This document shows, in pieces, positions 1-8,665 of a stretch of 64,000 nt of DNA (within the stretch, counting starts at the first letter, position 1; each line of letters starts with the position of its first letter). The notes below the pieces were generated by a model. It had not been told where the DNA came from, searched no databases, and saw only the letters and a program-made list of their open reading frames with translations. The DNA comes from Methanoculleus methanifontis (GTDB taxonomy: Archaea; Halobacteriota; Methanomicrobia; Methanomicrobiales; Methanoculleaceae), in the NCBI RefSeq assembly GCF_030464365.1, contig NZ_VCYI01000013.1:27225-91224 (forward strand), in the 5' to 3' direction. The position numbers were made by a program, and so were the translations under genes.

Positions 1-384
1 ATAGAGACCCTTCTCGGCGAAGAGGTCGAGGTTCTCCCGGCGCGACACGCCGTCGAGCCCGAGCAGACAAAAGAGGTTCTCCGCGAGCCCGCGGGAGAGG
101 GGCGCGGCGCCGGGACGGCACGGCGCGTCGTAGCGGTCGTTCCAGAAGTAGGGGTAGCCGGGACTCCGGCAGTCGGCCGGTTCCACGACCTCGCGCCGCC
201 CGGCGACCCAGGGCGGGGACTCGGCGACGAAGAGCACCTTCACGCGGTCGGGCCTCCAGGAAGCGGCATCGCAGGCATCGTGTGGCAGGAGCCCGGGCAG
301 GAGAATGCCGTCGAGGTCGGGGCGTTCAAGCGCGTAGCGGTGGTAGGCCTCCCGCATCGCCGGTAAAGAGTCCCGCGGATCCAT
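1..384 (-). CDS. Hypothetical protein, partial (runs off left end)
   Basis: An open frame on the minus strand starts at an ATG at 384 and stays open to the window edge, giving the first 128 residues. It begins MDPRDSLPAM and contains a VLFVAESPP segment followed by an aromatic-rich stretch (GYPYFWN). The strand followed by ESPP and the downstream YFW pattern recall proteins with a uracil-DNA-glycosylase-like fold, but this is only a resemblance and I do not assign a function. The gene is divergent from the helicase, with about 96 bases between the two starts that hold both promoters. The C-terminus is missing from the window. Confidence 0.6.
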   Translation of the reverse strand, partial: MDPRDSLPAMREAYHRYALERPDLDGILLPGLLPHDACDAASWRPDRVKVLFVAESPPWVAGRREVVEPADCRSPGYPYFWNDRYDAPCRPGAAPLSRGLAENLFCLLGLDGVSRRENLDLFAEKGLY

Positions 385-480
385 CACTGCAGGTTCGTCG
401 CCATACCGGATATCTTCATGGGCGGATCCCGGGTGTGAGATGCGACATATAAAGAGGTCTCAGAACCAAGAAGTGGGAGA

Positions 481-2064
481 ATGGAGAAAAATATTACCTT
501 CCAGGAACTTAATATCTCGCCAAAGACACTCCGCGCAATAGAAGATATGGGCTTTGAAGAGCCCACGCCCATCCAGGTCAGCACCATACCGGCGCTACTC
601 GACGGACGCGACGTGACCGGCCAGGCACAGACTGGAACGGGGAAGACGGCGGCGTTCGGCGTTCCGGCGATCGAGCGCGTCGATCCCGGCAGCCGGGAGG
701 CACAGGTTCTCGTCCTCTCCCCCACCCGGGAACTCGCCATCCAGACCGCCGAAGAGTTTTCCCGCCTCGCGAAACACCACCGGGGCATCAGCATCCTCCC
801 GATCTACGGCGGCCAGCCGATCGACCGGCAGTTCCGGGCGCTGGAACGCGGGGTCCAGATCGTCGTCGGGACGCCCGGCCGGGTGCTCGACCACCTCGAC
901 CGCGGAACGCTCTCGTTTGGCGCGGTAAAGGTCGTCGTCCTCGACGAGGCCGACCAGATGCTTGACATGGGATTCCGGGAAGACATCGAGAAGATCCTCG
1001 ACGACACCCCGTGTGACCGCCAGACGATCCTCTTCTCGGCCACCCTGCCAAAACCCATCCTCGATATCTCGAGGAAGTTCCAGAAGAACCCCGAGTTCAT
1101 CTCGGTCGCACGCCGGGAAGTGACCGTCCCGCAGATCGAGCAGCTCTACCTCGAGGTGCGCAACCGCGACAAACTCGAGGTTCTCACCCGGCTGCTCGAC
1201 ATGTACGACCCCGACCTGACCCTGGTCTTCTCGAACACCAAGAGGGGTGTCGACGACCTGACCACGCACCTCCAGGCCCGCGGCTACTTCGCCGAGGGGC
1301 TCCACGGGGACATGAAGCAGACCCTGCGTGACCGGGTGATGGCGAAGTTCCGGGCGGGATCGATCGATATCCTGGTCGCGACAGACGTCGCCGCCCGGGG
1401 GATCGATGTCGAAGACGTCGACCTGGTCATCAACTACGACGTCCCGCAGGATATCGATTACTACATCCACCGCATCGGCAGAACGGCGCGGGCCGGACGC
1501 GCCGGGCGGGCCGTCACGTTCGTGGGCCAGAAAGAATACTTCAAACTGCGGACGATCCAGAACTACACGAAGATCAAGATCGCCCGGATCCCGCTCCCGA
1601 CGCAGGGGGACGTTGAGGAAAGCCGGACGCGCAAACTCGTCGACCGGGTGCAGCAGATCATCGAGGAAGGCGATCTTGACAAGTACGCGAATCTCGTCGA
1701 GCAGATCATCACCGAGGACTACACCTCGCTCGAGGTCGCTGCCGCCCTCCTGAAACTGGAACTCGGCGGGGTCGACCAGGGCCAGCCGCATGAGCTCAGG
1801 CCGGCCCAGGGGCTGGCTCTGCTCAGGATCCCGGTCGGAAGGGAACACCAGATCAGGCCGAAGGATATTGTCGGAGCGCTTGCAGGCGAGACCGGGATTC
1901 CCGGCAGCGCCATCGGCGCGATCAACATCTACGACACCTACTCCACCGTCGACGTGCCCCTCGATGCCACTGAACAGGTCATCGAAGGGATGAAAGGAAA
2001 GACCATCGCACGGGTCAAGCTGCCCCGGCCGATCGAGATCGTCGAGACGGGCGGCAGGCGGTAA
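481..2064 (+). CDS. deaD: DEAD-box ATP-dependent RNA helicase with C-terminal RNA-binding domain
   Basis: 527 residues. All helicase motifs are visible in order: Q motif region (FEEPTPIQ), motif I AQTGTGKT, Ia PTREL, GG, Ib TPGR, II DEAD, III SAT, IV VFSNTKR, V TDVAARGID and VI HRIGRTAR. The segment after about residue 435 (LRIPVGREHQIRPKDIVGAL) matches the DbpA/CsdA-type RNA-binding domain, so the protein is a DeaD/CsdA-like RNA unwinding enzyme acting on structured RNA, probably in ribosome assembly or mRNA decay. It stands alone, is divergent from the upstream gene, and is followed by a run of six T at 2095-2100. The family call is secure; the exact substrate is not. Confidence 0.95.
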   Translation: MEKNITFQELNISPKTLRAIEDMGFEEPTPIQVSTIPALLDGRDVTGQAQTGTGKTAAFGVPAIERVDPGSREAQVLVLSPTRELAIQTAEEFSRLAKHHRGISILPIYGGQPIDRQFRALERGVQIVVGTPGRVLDHLDRGTLSFGAVKVVVLDEADQMLDMGFREDIEKILDDTPCDRQTILFSATLPKPILDISRKFQKNPEFISVARREVTVPQIEQLYLEVRNRDKLEVLTRLLDMYDPDLTLVFSNTKRGVDDLTTHLQARGYFAEGLHGDMKQTLRDRVMAKFRAGSIDILVATDVAARGIDVEDVDLVINYDVPQDIDYYIHRIGRTARAGRAGRAVTFVGQKEYFKLRTIQNYTKIKIARIPLPTQGDVEESRTRKLVDRVQQIIEEGDLDKYANLVEQIITEDYTSLEVAAALLKLELGGVDQGQPHELRPAQGLALLRIPVGREHQIRPKDIVGALAGETGIPGSAIGAINIYDTYSTVDVPLDATEQVIEGMKGKTIARVKLPRPIEIVETGGRR

Positions 2065-2094
2065 GGGCTGGCGGATCCGGCCCCTGAAAAATCC

Positions 2095-2100
2095 TTTTTT
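2095..2100 (+). terminator. T-run terminator after helicase
   Basis: Six consecutive T about 30 bases after the helicase stop, in a GC-rich context. Archaeal RNA polymerase terminates at such T tracts on the non-template strand. Confidence 0.4.
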
Positions 2101-2508
2101 GCGGGCGGTGCAGCACACCGACGTGCTCGAACCGCACTGGAAAGGCTGCAGGGCAGAACGGTCATCGACCCGGAACGGTTTTCCCGGAACGGGAGCACCA
2201 TCCGGTATGAACCAGCGCGATCACCGCATGGCAACCCGGAGGTGCGGGGGGATTCTCCGGGGTAGCGGCACCGGTCTCATCCAGGGAAACATATATATAC
2301 GCTGGCGCATATTCTACACCGTCTGGGGGGTGGTGGCGTCAATAGGTTATGGTACAATCTTATCTTCCGGAGTCTCATCGCCATCGAAAAAATCGAGAAT
2401 TATCTGCCCTAAGACCCGCATATTCGGAATAGTATATTTGCAAGATGGTGTCCTGCAAACTCCTGCCCGGGTTTGACCAGCCATCTCTGCCACCTGCCCT
2501 GCATCAGG

Positions 2509-2541
2509 GGGCGCGACGGGGCAATCCAGCCCGTCGCGCCC
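2509..2541 (-). terminator. Perfect 12-bp stem-loop beside an 8-T tract (minus-strand terminator region)
   Basis: The arms GGGCGCGACGGG and CCCGTCGCGCCC (2509-2520 and 2530-2541) are perfectly complementary around a 9-base loop. Just before it on the minus strand lies a run of eight T, about 120 bases past the stop of the minus-strand glycosyltransferase. The T-run is the likely termination signal for that gene; the hairpin lies beyond it and could protect the 3' end or belong to something else. Confidence 0.45.
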
Positions 2542-2676
2542 TCCTCAAAAAAAACCGGATCCCCGGAGAAACTCCGCACGAATCTGCCGGATGGCGGCGA
2601 CCATGAAACCGCTTTCACGGCCCCGCCCGCCTGTAGGTGTATCAGGGCTGTACACTTTTTTTGCGTTCTTCTGCCT

Positions 2677-3936
2677 TCAGGTATTCAGAACGCCGAGCTC
2701 CGTGTTCAGCATGTCCAGGTAGTCCGAGAGGAGGCGGGTGATCAGGAAGTTCTGCCGGACGTGCTCCTTGCCGGCCCGGCCGAGCCGCTCCCCGATCTCC
2801 GGGTTCTCGAGAACCTGTCGGATCCTCCAGGCGAACCCGTCGATGTCGGTCGGATCGAGGAGGAAACCGGTCTCGCCGTCCTCGATCTGGAGCGATATTC
2901 CCCCGACCCGGGACGCGATGACCGGCCTGCCCTTCCAGAGCCCTTCGGTGACGGTCAGCCCAAATCCTTCGCGGAGCGACTTCTGGAGGATGACGCACGA
3001 GACCCGCTGCAGGGCGTTGACCAGCAGGTGATCTTCGGCGGTGATCAGAATGACGTCGCCGGCCTCGATGAACTCCCGTGCCTTCTCCTCGACGCGACGG
3101 TAGATCGCCCAGCCTTCGGGGTCGTCGGGGGCCATGCTCCCGCAGAGCACCAGTCTGCAGTCGACGTGCTCGCGCACCTGAAGAAAGACGTCGACGACCC
3201 CTTCGGGGTCCTTCCACTTGTCGAACCGCGAAATCTGGGTGATCAGCGGCTTGTCAATCGGCACGCCGTACTTCTCAAGAAGGCCTGCGATCTCCGCGTC
3301 GGTGAGATCGCGGTTCTTCTCCGAGAGGGGATCGATCGCCGGACGGCAGATCCACTGCTCCATCGACATCCCGCGGCGCCGGTACTCCTCGTGCGAGATG
3401 ACCATCCGGTCATAGTCCAGGACAAAGTCCTTGAGGAACTCCCAGAGGTCTGTATCAGGGTTCGAGAGATCGACGTGGCACCGCCAGACCCAGGGCTGGG
3501 CCTTTTCGTAGAACCGGATCAGGGGAAGAGGCTGCGGGTCGTGGATGACCACCAGGTCGTGGTCGATCTTCATCTGCCCGGAGAAGCATTCGTTCGTCCG
3601 GAGATAGAGCCCCATCTCATCGTCCGAGAACGATATCGCCTGCCCCTGCAGCGCGTTGTGGAAGTTCTTGGTGATGGTGAAGAAATCACCCTCGCCATTC
3701 AGGATATTCCACTGCGTCCTGACCCCGACATCGTTCATGAGCGGAACGAGCGAGAGGATCATCTCCGCTACGCCGCCGCTCTGGTAGGTTGAGTTCACGT
3801 GAAGGACCCGCTTCCCCTGGAGGGCCTCCGCCTTGCGGTAGATCCCGGAGATGACAGCGTCGCCAACGATGGGCCGGTGGTCCTCGAGCGTCCGGCCGTT
3901 GTCGCAGATGCAGGTTATTCCGTCCATATAGGCCAT
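2677..3936 (-). CDS. treT: Trehalose synthase-like glycosyltransferase (GT4, TreT family)
   Basis: About 419 residues. The N-terminal Rossmann half has HVNSTYQSGGVAEM, the glycine-rich loop typical of TreT/GT4 enzymes, and the C-terminal half has SLREGFGLTVTEGLWKG, the E-x7-E nucleotide-sugar binding signature. TreT-type enzymes join a nucleotide-activated glucose to glucose to make trehalose, a compatible solute. I chose ATG 3936 because GGGGG precedes it; an in-frame TTG at 3954 and another ATG at 3927 also exist. The gene is monocistronic, with an AT-rich TATA-like stretch near 4000-4012 on its own strand. The substrate is inferred from family resemblance; another GT4 specificity cannot be excluded. 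Confidence 0.8.
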   Translation of the reverse strand: MAYMDGITCICDNGRTLEDHRPIVGDAVISGIYRKAEALQGKRVLHVNSTYQSGGVAEMILSLVPLMNDVGVRTQWNILNGEGDFFTITKNFHNALQGQAISFSDDEMGLYLRTNECFSGQMKIDHDLVVIHDPQPLPLIRFYEKAQPWVWRCHVDLSNPDTDLWEFLKDFVLDYDRMVISHEEYRRRGMSMEQWICRPAIDPLSEKNRDLTDAEIAGLLEKYGVPIDKPLITQISRFDKWKDPEGVVDVFLQVREHVDCRLVLCGSMAPDDPEGWAIYRRVEEKAREFIEAGDVILITAEDHLLVNALQRVSCVILQKSLREGFGLTVTEGLWKGRPVIASRVGGISLQIEDGETGFLLDPTDIDGFAWRIRQVLENPEIGERLGRAGKEHVRQNFLITRLLSDYLDMLNTELGVLNT

Positions 3937-3954
3937 CGCAAATTTCCCCCTCAA

Positions 3955-4253
3955 AGACAGTCTAGAGACTTACTGCACAGAGCATCTATGCCCACGAATT
4001 AATAAATATATGCATATAGAAATAATCCATTTAATGCCGGATTTTAATCACAGCACATATTCTATCGACATAATATGGATTTGCACGATGTATAACAGTG
4101 ACGGCCAGGACAAAAAAGGTTAATATGGTGACAAAATTCGGAGCCCCGGAACGATGCCGATCCGAAGAGCGCGGGAGGTCGGATGGATCGGCGCGCCACC
4201 AAAAAGAAGGAGAAATGCCCATATAGGGCGGATTCACAACATAATACGGTGCC
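3955..4253. promoter_or_regulatory. AT-rich divergent promoter region
   Basis: This stretch contains a strongly AT-rich block near 3996-4025 (aattaataaatatatgcata) that can serve as the TATA element for the minus-strand glycosyltransferase about 60-70 bases downstream. A second AT-rich zone follows towards 4130. A short frame starting at 4154 is atypical and is not called as a gene. Confidence 0.45.
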
Positions 4254-4874
4254 ATGTATCGAAAGAACGCCGGGAACACGCCCCTCTTCACCACCTCCGA
4301 CGGTGTAATCTTCAGGAGGATGCCGGCGGGGGCCGACGCCGTCTACGTCGTCGGCGAGTACCGCTTCGATGACATCCGGCCCGACGACGTCGTCCTGGAT
4401 CTCGGGGCCAACGTAGGTGCCTTCTGCATTCGGGCCGCCCGCAGTTCAAGGCACGTACTGGCCGTCGAACCCATCCTCACCGAGGCGCTCCGGGAGAACG
4501 TCGAGAGAAACGGTGGAGGTGTCGACGTGGTGGACGGAGCGCTCGGCACGGGGGAGAGCGTCCGGATCGCCTGGGGCGAGAAGACGCTCACCGTGACGAC
4601 CCGCACCCTCGGTGAACTCGCCGCCATGGCCGGGGGATGCGACTTCCTGAAGTGCGACTGCGAGGGGGCGGAGTGGTTCATCAGGCCACAACACCTTGAT
4701 GGGGTGCGCCGGATCGAGATGGAACTCCATATACCCCCGATCGGGGGTCCGGTGAACAGGGCGCTTCTCGACTACATCGGGGAGCACTACAATTTTGAGA
4801 TAGAGCGAACACCCGGTTACGATGTGAAGGGTGTGATAGGGGTTCTGCACGCCATCCGGAAGAACGGCAGGTGA
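4254..4874 (+). CDS. FkbM-family SAM-dependent methyltransferase
   Basis: 206 residues. The SAM-binding motif I is clear (VLDLGANVGAF), followed by the acidic motif II end (VLAVEP) and the FkbM-type FLKCDCEGAEW segment near residue 125, where the acidic residues contact substrate and cofactor. Family members methylate sugar or other hydroxyl groups on glycans and natural products; the actual substrate cannot be read here. It is shorter than many FkbM proteins but has the full core. No glycan cluster surrounds it; the divergent neighbour is a sugar transferase. Confidence 0.85.
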   Translation: MYRKNAGNTPLFTTSDGVIFRRMPAGADAVYVVGEYRFDDIRPDDVVLDLGANVGAFCIRAARSSRHVLAVEPILTEALRENVERNGGGVDVVDGALGTGESVRIAWGEKTLTVTTRTLGELAAMAGGCDFLKCDCEGAEWFIRPQHLDGVRRIEMELHIPPIGGPVNRALLDYIGEHYNFEIERTPGYDVKGVIGVLHAIRKNGR

Positions 4875-5021
4875 ACTTCCGGCAGCCTTCATGGGACGGG
4901 GAGGTTCTGGAAATCCCGGTCGGGATAAAAAAGCCGATGAATTCCCCGAGATCCGGCTAACCGCGACCCACCGGTATGCATAAATAGAGCTCGGCAACAA
5001 CGCTCCCGGTGGTGATGTAGT

Positions 5022-5477
5022 ATGGCGCAGGCAAAAGAAGGCGACACCGTAAAGGTGCATTACACCGGAAAACTGGAAGACGGAACGGTTTTCGACACAT
5101 CAGCAGAACGAACGCCTCTCGAGTTCACCATCGGCAGCGGCCAGATCATCCCGGGGTTCGAGCGCGCCGTGGTCGGCATGGAGCCGGGAGAGACGAAGAC
5201 AATGACGGTCCAGCCGGAAGAGGCATACGGCCCCCATCGCGAGGAGATGACCATTACGGTTGAGCGGGAGCAGTTCCCCGGGGACATCAACCCTGAACCG
5301 GGTCAGCAACTCCAGGTGCAGCAGCCGGACGGCAGAGCGGCCATCGTCGTCGTCAGCGACGTCTCAGAGTCGACCGTGACACTGGACGCGAACCACCCGC
5401 TGGCCGGACAGCCCCTGACCTTCGATATCGAACTCGTGGATATCGTCGGCGTCAGACAGGAGCAGGCAGCCGGATAA
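5022..5477 (+). CDS. FKBP-type peptidyl-prolyl cis-trans isomerase (SlyD-like)
   Basis: 151 residues. The start (VKVHYTGKLEDGTVFDTS) is the FKBP core, with an insert (about residues 75-130) that interrupts it as in SlyD-type proteins, and the core closes with FDIELVDIVGV. It catalyses proline isomerisation and has chaperone activity through the insert domain. No metal-binding histidine-rich tail is present. No signal peptide or membrane segment is seen, so it is cytoplasmic. It converges with the PolX gene, with 3 bases between the stops. Confidence 0.93.
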   Translation: MAQAKEGDTVKVHYTGKLEDGTVFDTSAERTPLEFTIGSGQIIPGFERAVVGMEPGETKTMTVQPEEAYGPHREEMTITVEREQFPGDINPEPGQQLQVQQPDGRAAIVVVSDVSESTVTLDANHPLAGQPLTFDIELVDIVGVRQEQAAG

Positions 5478-5480
5478 TCC

Positions 5481-7214
5481 TTACAATCGTAAAACCCCTT
5501 TTAACTCCGAAAGCGGGCGAGTGTTGACGATATCGCCGGCCGTCAGCCATCCCCGGCGGGCGGTCGCAACACCCATCTCCATGTACCGGAGATTCTCACG
5601 GCGATGCGCGTCTGAGGCGATCGAGAACCGGACGCCCGCCCTGCGGGCCGCACGGGCATTGACGTCAGCAAGGTCGAGCCTCCCGGGGAACGCGTTGATC
5701 TCCATAACAACACCGAGCGCTGCCGCGGCATCGAAGACCGCGGCGAGGTCGATCCGGTAGGGTTCGCGGGAGAGGAGTATCCGTCCCGTCGGGTGGCCGA
5801 TGATGTCGACGTGATCGTTGTGCATCGCCGTGAGCACCCGTTCGGTCATCTCTTTCTCGGACTGCTTGAACCCGGAGTGGACGCTCGCCACCACAACGTT
5901 GAGGTCGGCGAGGACGCTGTCCGGGAGATCGATCGAGCCGTCCATGCCGATGTTGCACTCGGTGCCGGTAAGAAGGGTGAACTTGCCGTCGCTCTCCCGG
6001 TTGATCCGCTCGATCTCCCGCATCTGGTCGGCAAGATGTGCGGGGGAGAGGCCGCGGGCGATACGGAGTCCCTCCGCATGGTCGCAGATGGCGATGTACT
6101 CGTAGCCGAGCGCCCGGGCAGTTTTTGCCATCTCCTCGATGGGATGAGCGCCCTCGCTCCAGGTGGTGTGGACATGGAGGTCGCCCTTGATCGCGTCGTA
6201 GCCGACGAGGTCGGGCAGGGTTCCGGCCCGGGCGGCCTCGATCTCACCCCGGCCCTCCCGGAGTTCCGGCTCGATCCAGGCGAGACCGAGAGCCCGGTAG
6301 ATCCCGGCCTCGTCCTCCCCCGCGACCGCCCGGCCGGTTGTAAGATCGACAAGCCCGTACTCGTTCAACCGCCAGTTCCTCGCGATCGCGAGTTTGCGCA
6401 TGACGATGTTGTGCTCTTTTGAACCCGTGAAGTACTGGAGAGCGGCCCCGAAATGCCCTTCCTCCACCACCCGCAGATCGACCTGGATGCCGGTCGAGAG
6501 CACCACCGAGGTCTTGGTCGTTCCCCGGACGAGGACACGCTCGACCCCGGGGAGGGTGGCGAAGACCTCCATCACCTCCTCGGGACGCGTCGAGGTCGCG
6601 AGGATGTCGACGTCCCCGATCGTCTCTTTTCTCCGGCGGATCGACCCGGCGAGGCTCACCTGGCGGACAGTCGGGATCGAGGCAAGCCGCCGTTCGATAT
6701 CCCGGGCGACGGGGAGGATCTTCCCGAGGAGGCGACGCTCCTTTGCCGTCCGGCTCAATTGGATGCTCGCGAGGATGTTCGCTTCGGTTTTCTCCCCAAA
6801 CCCCGGCAGATCGCGGATCCGGCCGGCTAACGCCGCCGCCTCCAGGTCGTCGACGGTCCGGACGCCGAGTTCCCGAGAGAGGGCGATCGCTTTCTTCGGC
6901 CCGATCCCCTCGAGCCGGGTAAAGTACTGCACACCTTCCGGGAGTTCCTCGCGGAGAGAGGAGAGGTATCCAAGACTGCCGGTCTCGATGACCTCGCGGA
7001 TCTTTTCGGCGATGTTCCTGCCCACCCCGGGGATCTCGTCGAGACCACCTCTCCGTGCGACGTCGGCGACATTCTCCGGCAGGGTCTCGATCGCCAGCGC
7101 CGCCCGCCGGTATGCCTGCGGTTTGAACCGGACACCCTTGAGTTCCAGGAGATCGCCGACCTCATAGAGGATTGCCGCGACCTCGACATTCGTCACCCTT
7201 GAGTGATTTTCCAT
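5481..7214 (-). CDS. polX: Family X DNA polymerase with PHP exonuclease domain
   Basis: 577 residues. Helix-hairpin-helix repeats (GVGRNIAEKI, GIGPKKAIAL, GFGEKTEANI) fill the first 170 residues. The polymerase palm has the catalytic GDVDIL pair and a third aspartate in VDLRV. The PHP domain has HVHTTWSEG, ICDHAEG, GHPTG and SDAH metal ligands. Such proteins fill short gaps in base-excision repair and have metal-dependent 3'-5' exonuclease activity. The ATG at 7214 is preferred because GGTGG lies just upstream and family members start near this point; an ATG further upstream at 7274 would add 20 unusual residues. A second, degenerate copy is at 24469. Confidence 0.95.
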   Translation of the reverse strand: MENHSRVTNVEVAAILYEVGDLLELKGVRFKPQAYRRAALAIETLPENVADVARRGGLDEIPGVGRNIAEKIREVIETGSLGYLSSLREELPEGVQYFTRLEGIGPKKAIALSRELGVRTVDDLEAAALAGRIRDLPGFGEKTEANILASIQLSRTAKERRLLGKILPVARDIERRLASIPTVRQVSLAGSIRRRKETIGDVDILATSTRPEEVMEVFATLPGVERVLVRGTTKTSVVLSTGIQVDLRVVEEGHFGAALQYFTGSKEHNIVMRKLAIARNWRLNEYGLVDLTTGRAVAGEDEAGIYRALGLAWIEPELREGRGEIEAARAGTLPDLVGYDAIKGDLHVHTTWSEGAHPIEEMAKTARALGYEYIAICDHAEGLRIARGLSPAHLADQMREIERINRESDGKFTLLTGTECNIGMDGSIDLPDSVLADLNVVVASVHSGFKQSEKEMTERVLTAMHNDHVDIIGHPTGRILLSREPYRIDLAAVFDAAAALGVVMEINAFPGRLDLADVNARAARRAGVRFSIASDAHRRENLRYMEMGVATARRGWLTAGDIVNTRPLSELKGVLRL

Positions 7215-7368
7215 GATACTGCACCACCGGGAACCGGAAGACAGAGGAAATACGACCTGCGATTCCAGATTCATTCATCGCCGGCGCCTACTTGATGGTT
7301 GTGGTCTTCCGGCGGCGGCCGGTAACTCCATATGATCGGAACGTCTCTCAATCTTCGGGAAGGATCGC

Positions 7369-7803
7369 ATGAACGAACGCAAGAAGGAGTCGGTCGCCGA
7401 AGTCCTGGCCTCAAGAGTTATCGGGATCGTCGTCTTCCTGATCGTGCTCGGCATCTTAAACGTCCTCGCGGACGCCTACGTCCAGATACCCATCTTCCTT
7501 CAGGTCGTCGAGTTCCTCAACGCCAACCTCGGGCTGCTCATCCTGATATCGGTCATCTTCCTCGTCGGCGACCTCTTCGGGGCCCTTCCACTCCCCCTGA
7601 ACCTGCCCGGCCCGATCTTCGGCGCATTCGGCGCCGTGCTCCTGGTCATCTTCATCGCCAGGTTCTTTCTGCTCTTCGCCGAGATCACCGGCGTCGGATT
7701 CTTCTTCATCTTCGAGAAGGCGCTTTCACTCTCGGTCTACCTGCTCGTCTTCATCATCGCGCTCATCGCGGGGTACATCGGGCTCTTCACGGGCCGGGCA
7801 TGA
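7369..7803 (+). CDS. Hypothetical multi-pass membrane protein
   Basis: 144 residues with four hydrophobic segments: about 17-34, 52-70, 85-105 and 118-138. The first 14 residues are charged (MNERKKESVAEV). Between segments two and three sits a conserved-looking GALPLPLNLPGPIFG loop. No catalytic motif is present. The gene converges with the small minus-strand gene ending at 7811. I do not recognise the family; the codon use and clear start (GGATCGC upstream) make it a real gene. Confidence 0.75.
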   Translation: MNERKKESVAEVLASRVIGIVVFLIVLGILNVLADAYVQIPIFLQVVEFLNANLGLLILISVIFLVGDLFGALPLPLNLPGPIFGAFGAVLLVIFIARFFLLFAEITGVGFFFIFEKALSLSVYLLVFIIALIAGYIGLFTGRA

Positions 7804-7810
7804 CCCGAGA

Positions 7811-8077
7811 CTACTCGAACCCCTCCGCCTCCTCAAAGGTGCTCACCGCGTAGTCACGCAGCCTCCCGGTTTCCGGGTCGATATGAACCAACACAAAGAG
7901 TTCGTGTTCGCCGTTCTCCCAGAGCGCAAGGGCGGGCCGGTCCTCCTTCGCCCGAAACCCGAGCGCCCCAAGGGCTTCCCGGATCTCGTCGTAGGTGAGG
8001 TTTTCGGCAAGCGTCTCCCTGACCCGGGCCTTCATGGCCTCCTGCGCATCCCGGTCGATGGGTACCTGTTCCGGCAT
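7811..8077 (-). CDS. Small hypothetical protein, tandem paralogue of the next gene
   Basis: About 88 residues, soluble. The central part (YDEIREALGALGF, then LALWENGEHELFVLVHID) matches the upstream neighbour (YADVREALRSRNF, then VAVWVQPDLGIFVLLQMN) with the same spacing, so the two are products of a tandem duplication. The pattern alternates short helix and beta strands and has no catalytic signature. The start is uncertain: ATG 8077 (MPEQVPIDRD) is chosen, and ATG 8095 would add six residues. Function unknown. Confidence 0.65.
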   Translation of the reverse strand: MPEQVPIDRDAQEAMKARVRETLAENLTYDEIREALGALGFRAKEDRPALALWENGEHELFVLVHIDPETGRLRDYAVSTFEEAEGFE

Positions 8078-8202
8078 ACGCCAACCATACCCCATACGCC
8101 CGGATAAATCTGACCCGGCAGGGGCGATCGAAAAGTGAACCTGCCGCGGGTCTCGAAGGGAGAGAGCCGTTACCAGGCGTTGAGCCCGGCAGACTCTCCT
8201 CG

Positions 8203-8250
8203 CACCTAACGGTGCTCAAGTTCCTGTCATTCTGGCAGTCGCACTTCGTG
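8203..8250 (+). repeat. Two-hairpin repeat unit (copy 1)
   Basis: A single unit of the dispersed family found also at 13.1, 13.4, 13.6, 26.9-27.1 and 38.9 kb. Stem 1 is CACC-TAAC-GGTG at 8203-8214. Stem 2 is CTGTC-ATTCT-GGCAG at 8224-8238. The trailing TCGCACTTCG is shared with other copies. The unit overlaps the 3' end of the small minus-strand gene ending at 8227. Confidence 0.7.
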
Positions 8251-8499
8251 GTCTTCCAGGTTATCGTAGGCAGCCACCCGGTAGCCCGCGTACCCGCCCC
8301 CGAGATTCATCTGCAGGAGGACGAAGATCCCGAGATCGGGCTGCACCCATACCGCGACGTCGGCATCGTCCTGCTCCGGGATGAAGTTGCGCGAACGGAG
8401 CGCCTCCCTGACATCGGCGTAATTGGGTGTCGACTGGATGATCTCCTCGACCTCCACCATCACGGCCCGCCGCTGCAGGGTCTCGATATCTCCAAGCAT
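8227..8499 (-). CDS. Small hypothetical protein, tandem paralogue of the gene at 7811
   Basis: About 90 residues when started at ATG 8499 (MLGDIETLQR), which is preceded by a G-rich stretch; a longer frame to 8610 adds a cysteine- and arginine-rich segment that looks non-coding. It shares the Y-x-x-(I/V)REAL ... F ... VW ... FVL pattern with its neighbour. Its last residues are encoded inside a dispersed repeat unit, so the original C-terminus may have been replaced. Function unknown. Confidence 0.65.
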   Translation of the reverse strand: MLGDIETLQRRAVMVEVEEIIQSTPNYADVREALRSRNFIPEQDDADVAVWVQPDLGIFVLLQMNLGGGYAGYRVAAYDNLEDHEVRLPE

Positions 8500-8665
8500 G
8501 CCGCCCCCGATGGCCCCCCTCGTATAAAATATGATCCGGGCCACGGCCGCACACCGGACAGCGTCGATAGGAGCGTGCCGGCACGGTTCATCGGCCGTTG
8601 AGGTGCACAACCTTCATCAGAGACCTCGTTAAAACATACAGCAACGGAGCCCCGCACGAGAGCCT

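Larger units (their letters stand above)
2065..2676. other. Non-coding gap between helicase and glycosyltransferase
   Basis: About 610 bases with no convincing gene; short frames here have atypical composition and no recognisable motif. It holds a T-run near 2095, an AT-rich TATA-like stretch near 2290-2300 (catatatata), and a perfect 12-bp stem-loop at 2509-2541. The TATA-like stretch is not followed by a good coding frame, so an unannotated small RNA between about 2320 and 2500 is possible but unsupported. Confidence 0.4.

Noticed and set aside
595..2118. Long minus-strand frame opposite the helicase
   Set aside because: Shadow of a clear DEAD-box gene; GC-rich genomes give long antisense frames.
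2099..2476. 125-residue frame in the gap after the helicase
   Set aside because: Atypical composition, no domain, and it spans a TATA-like block; read as non-coding.
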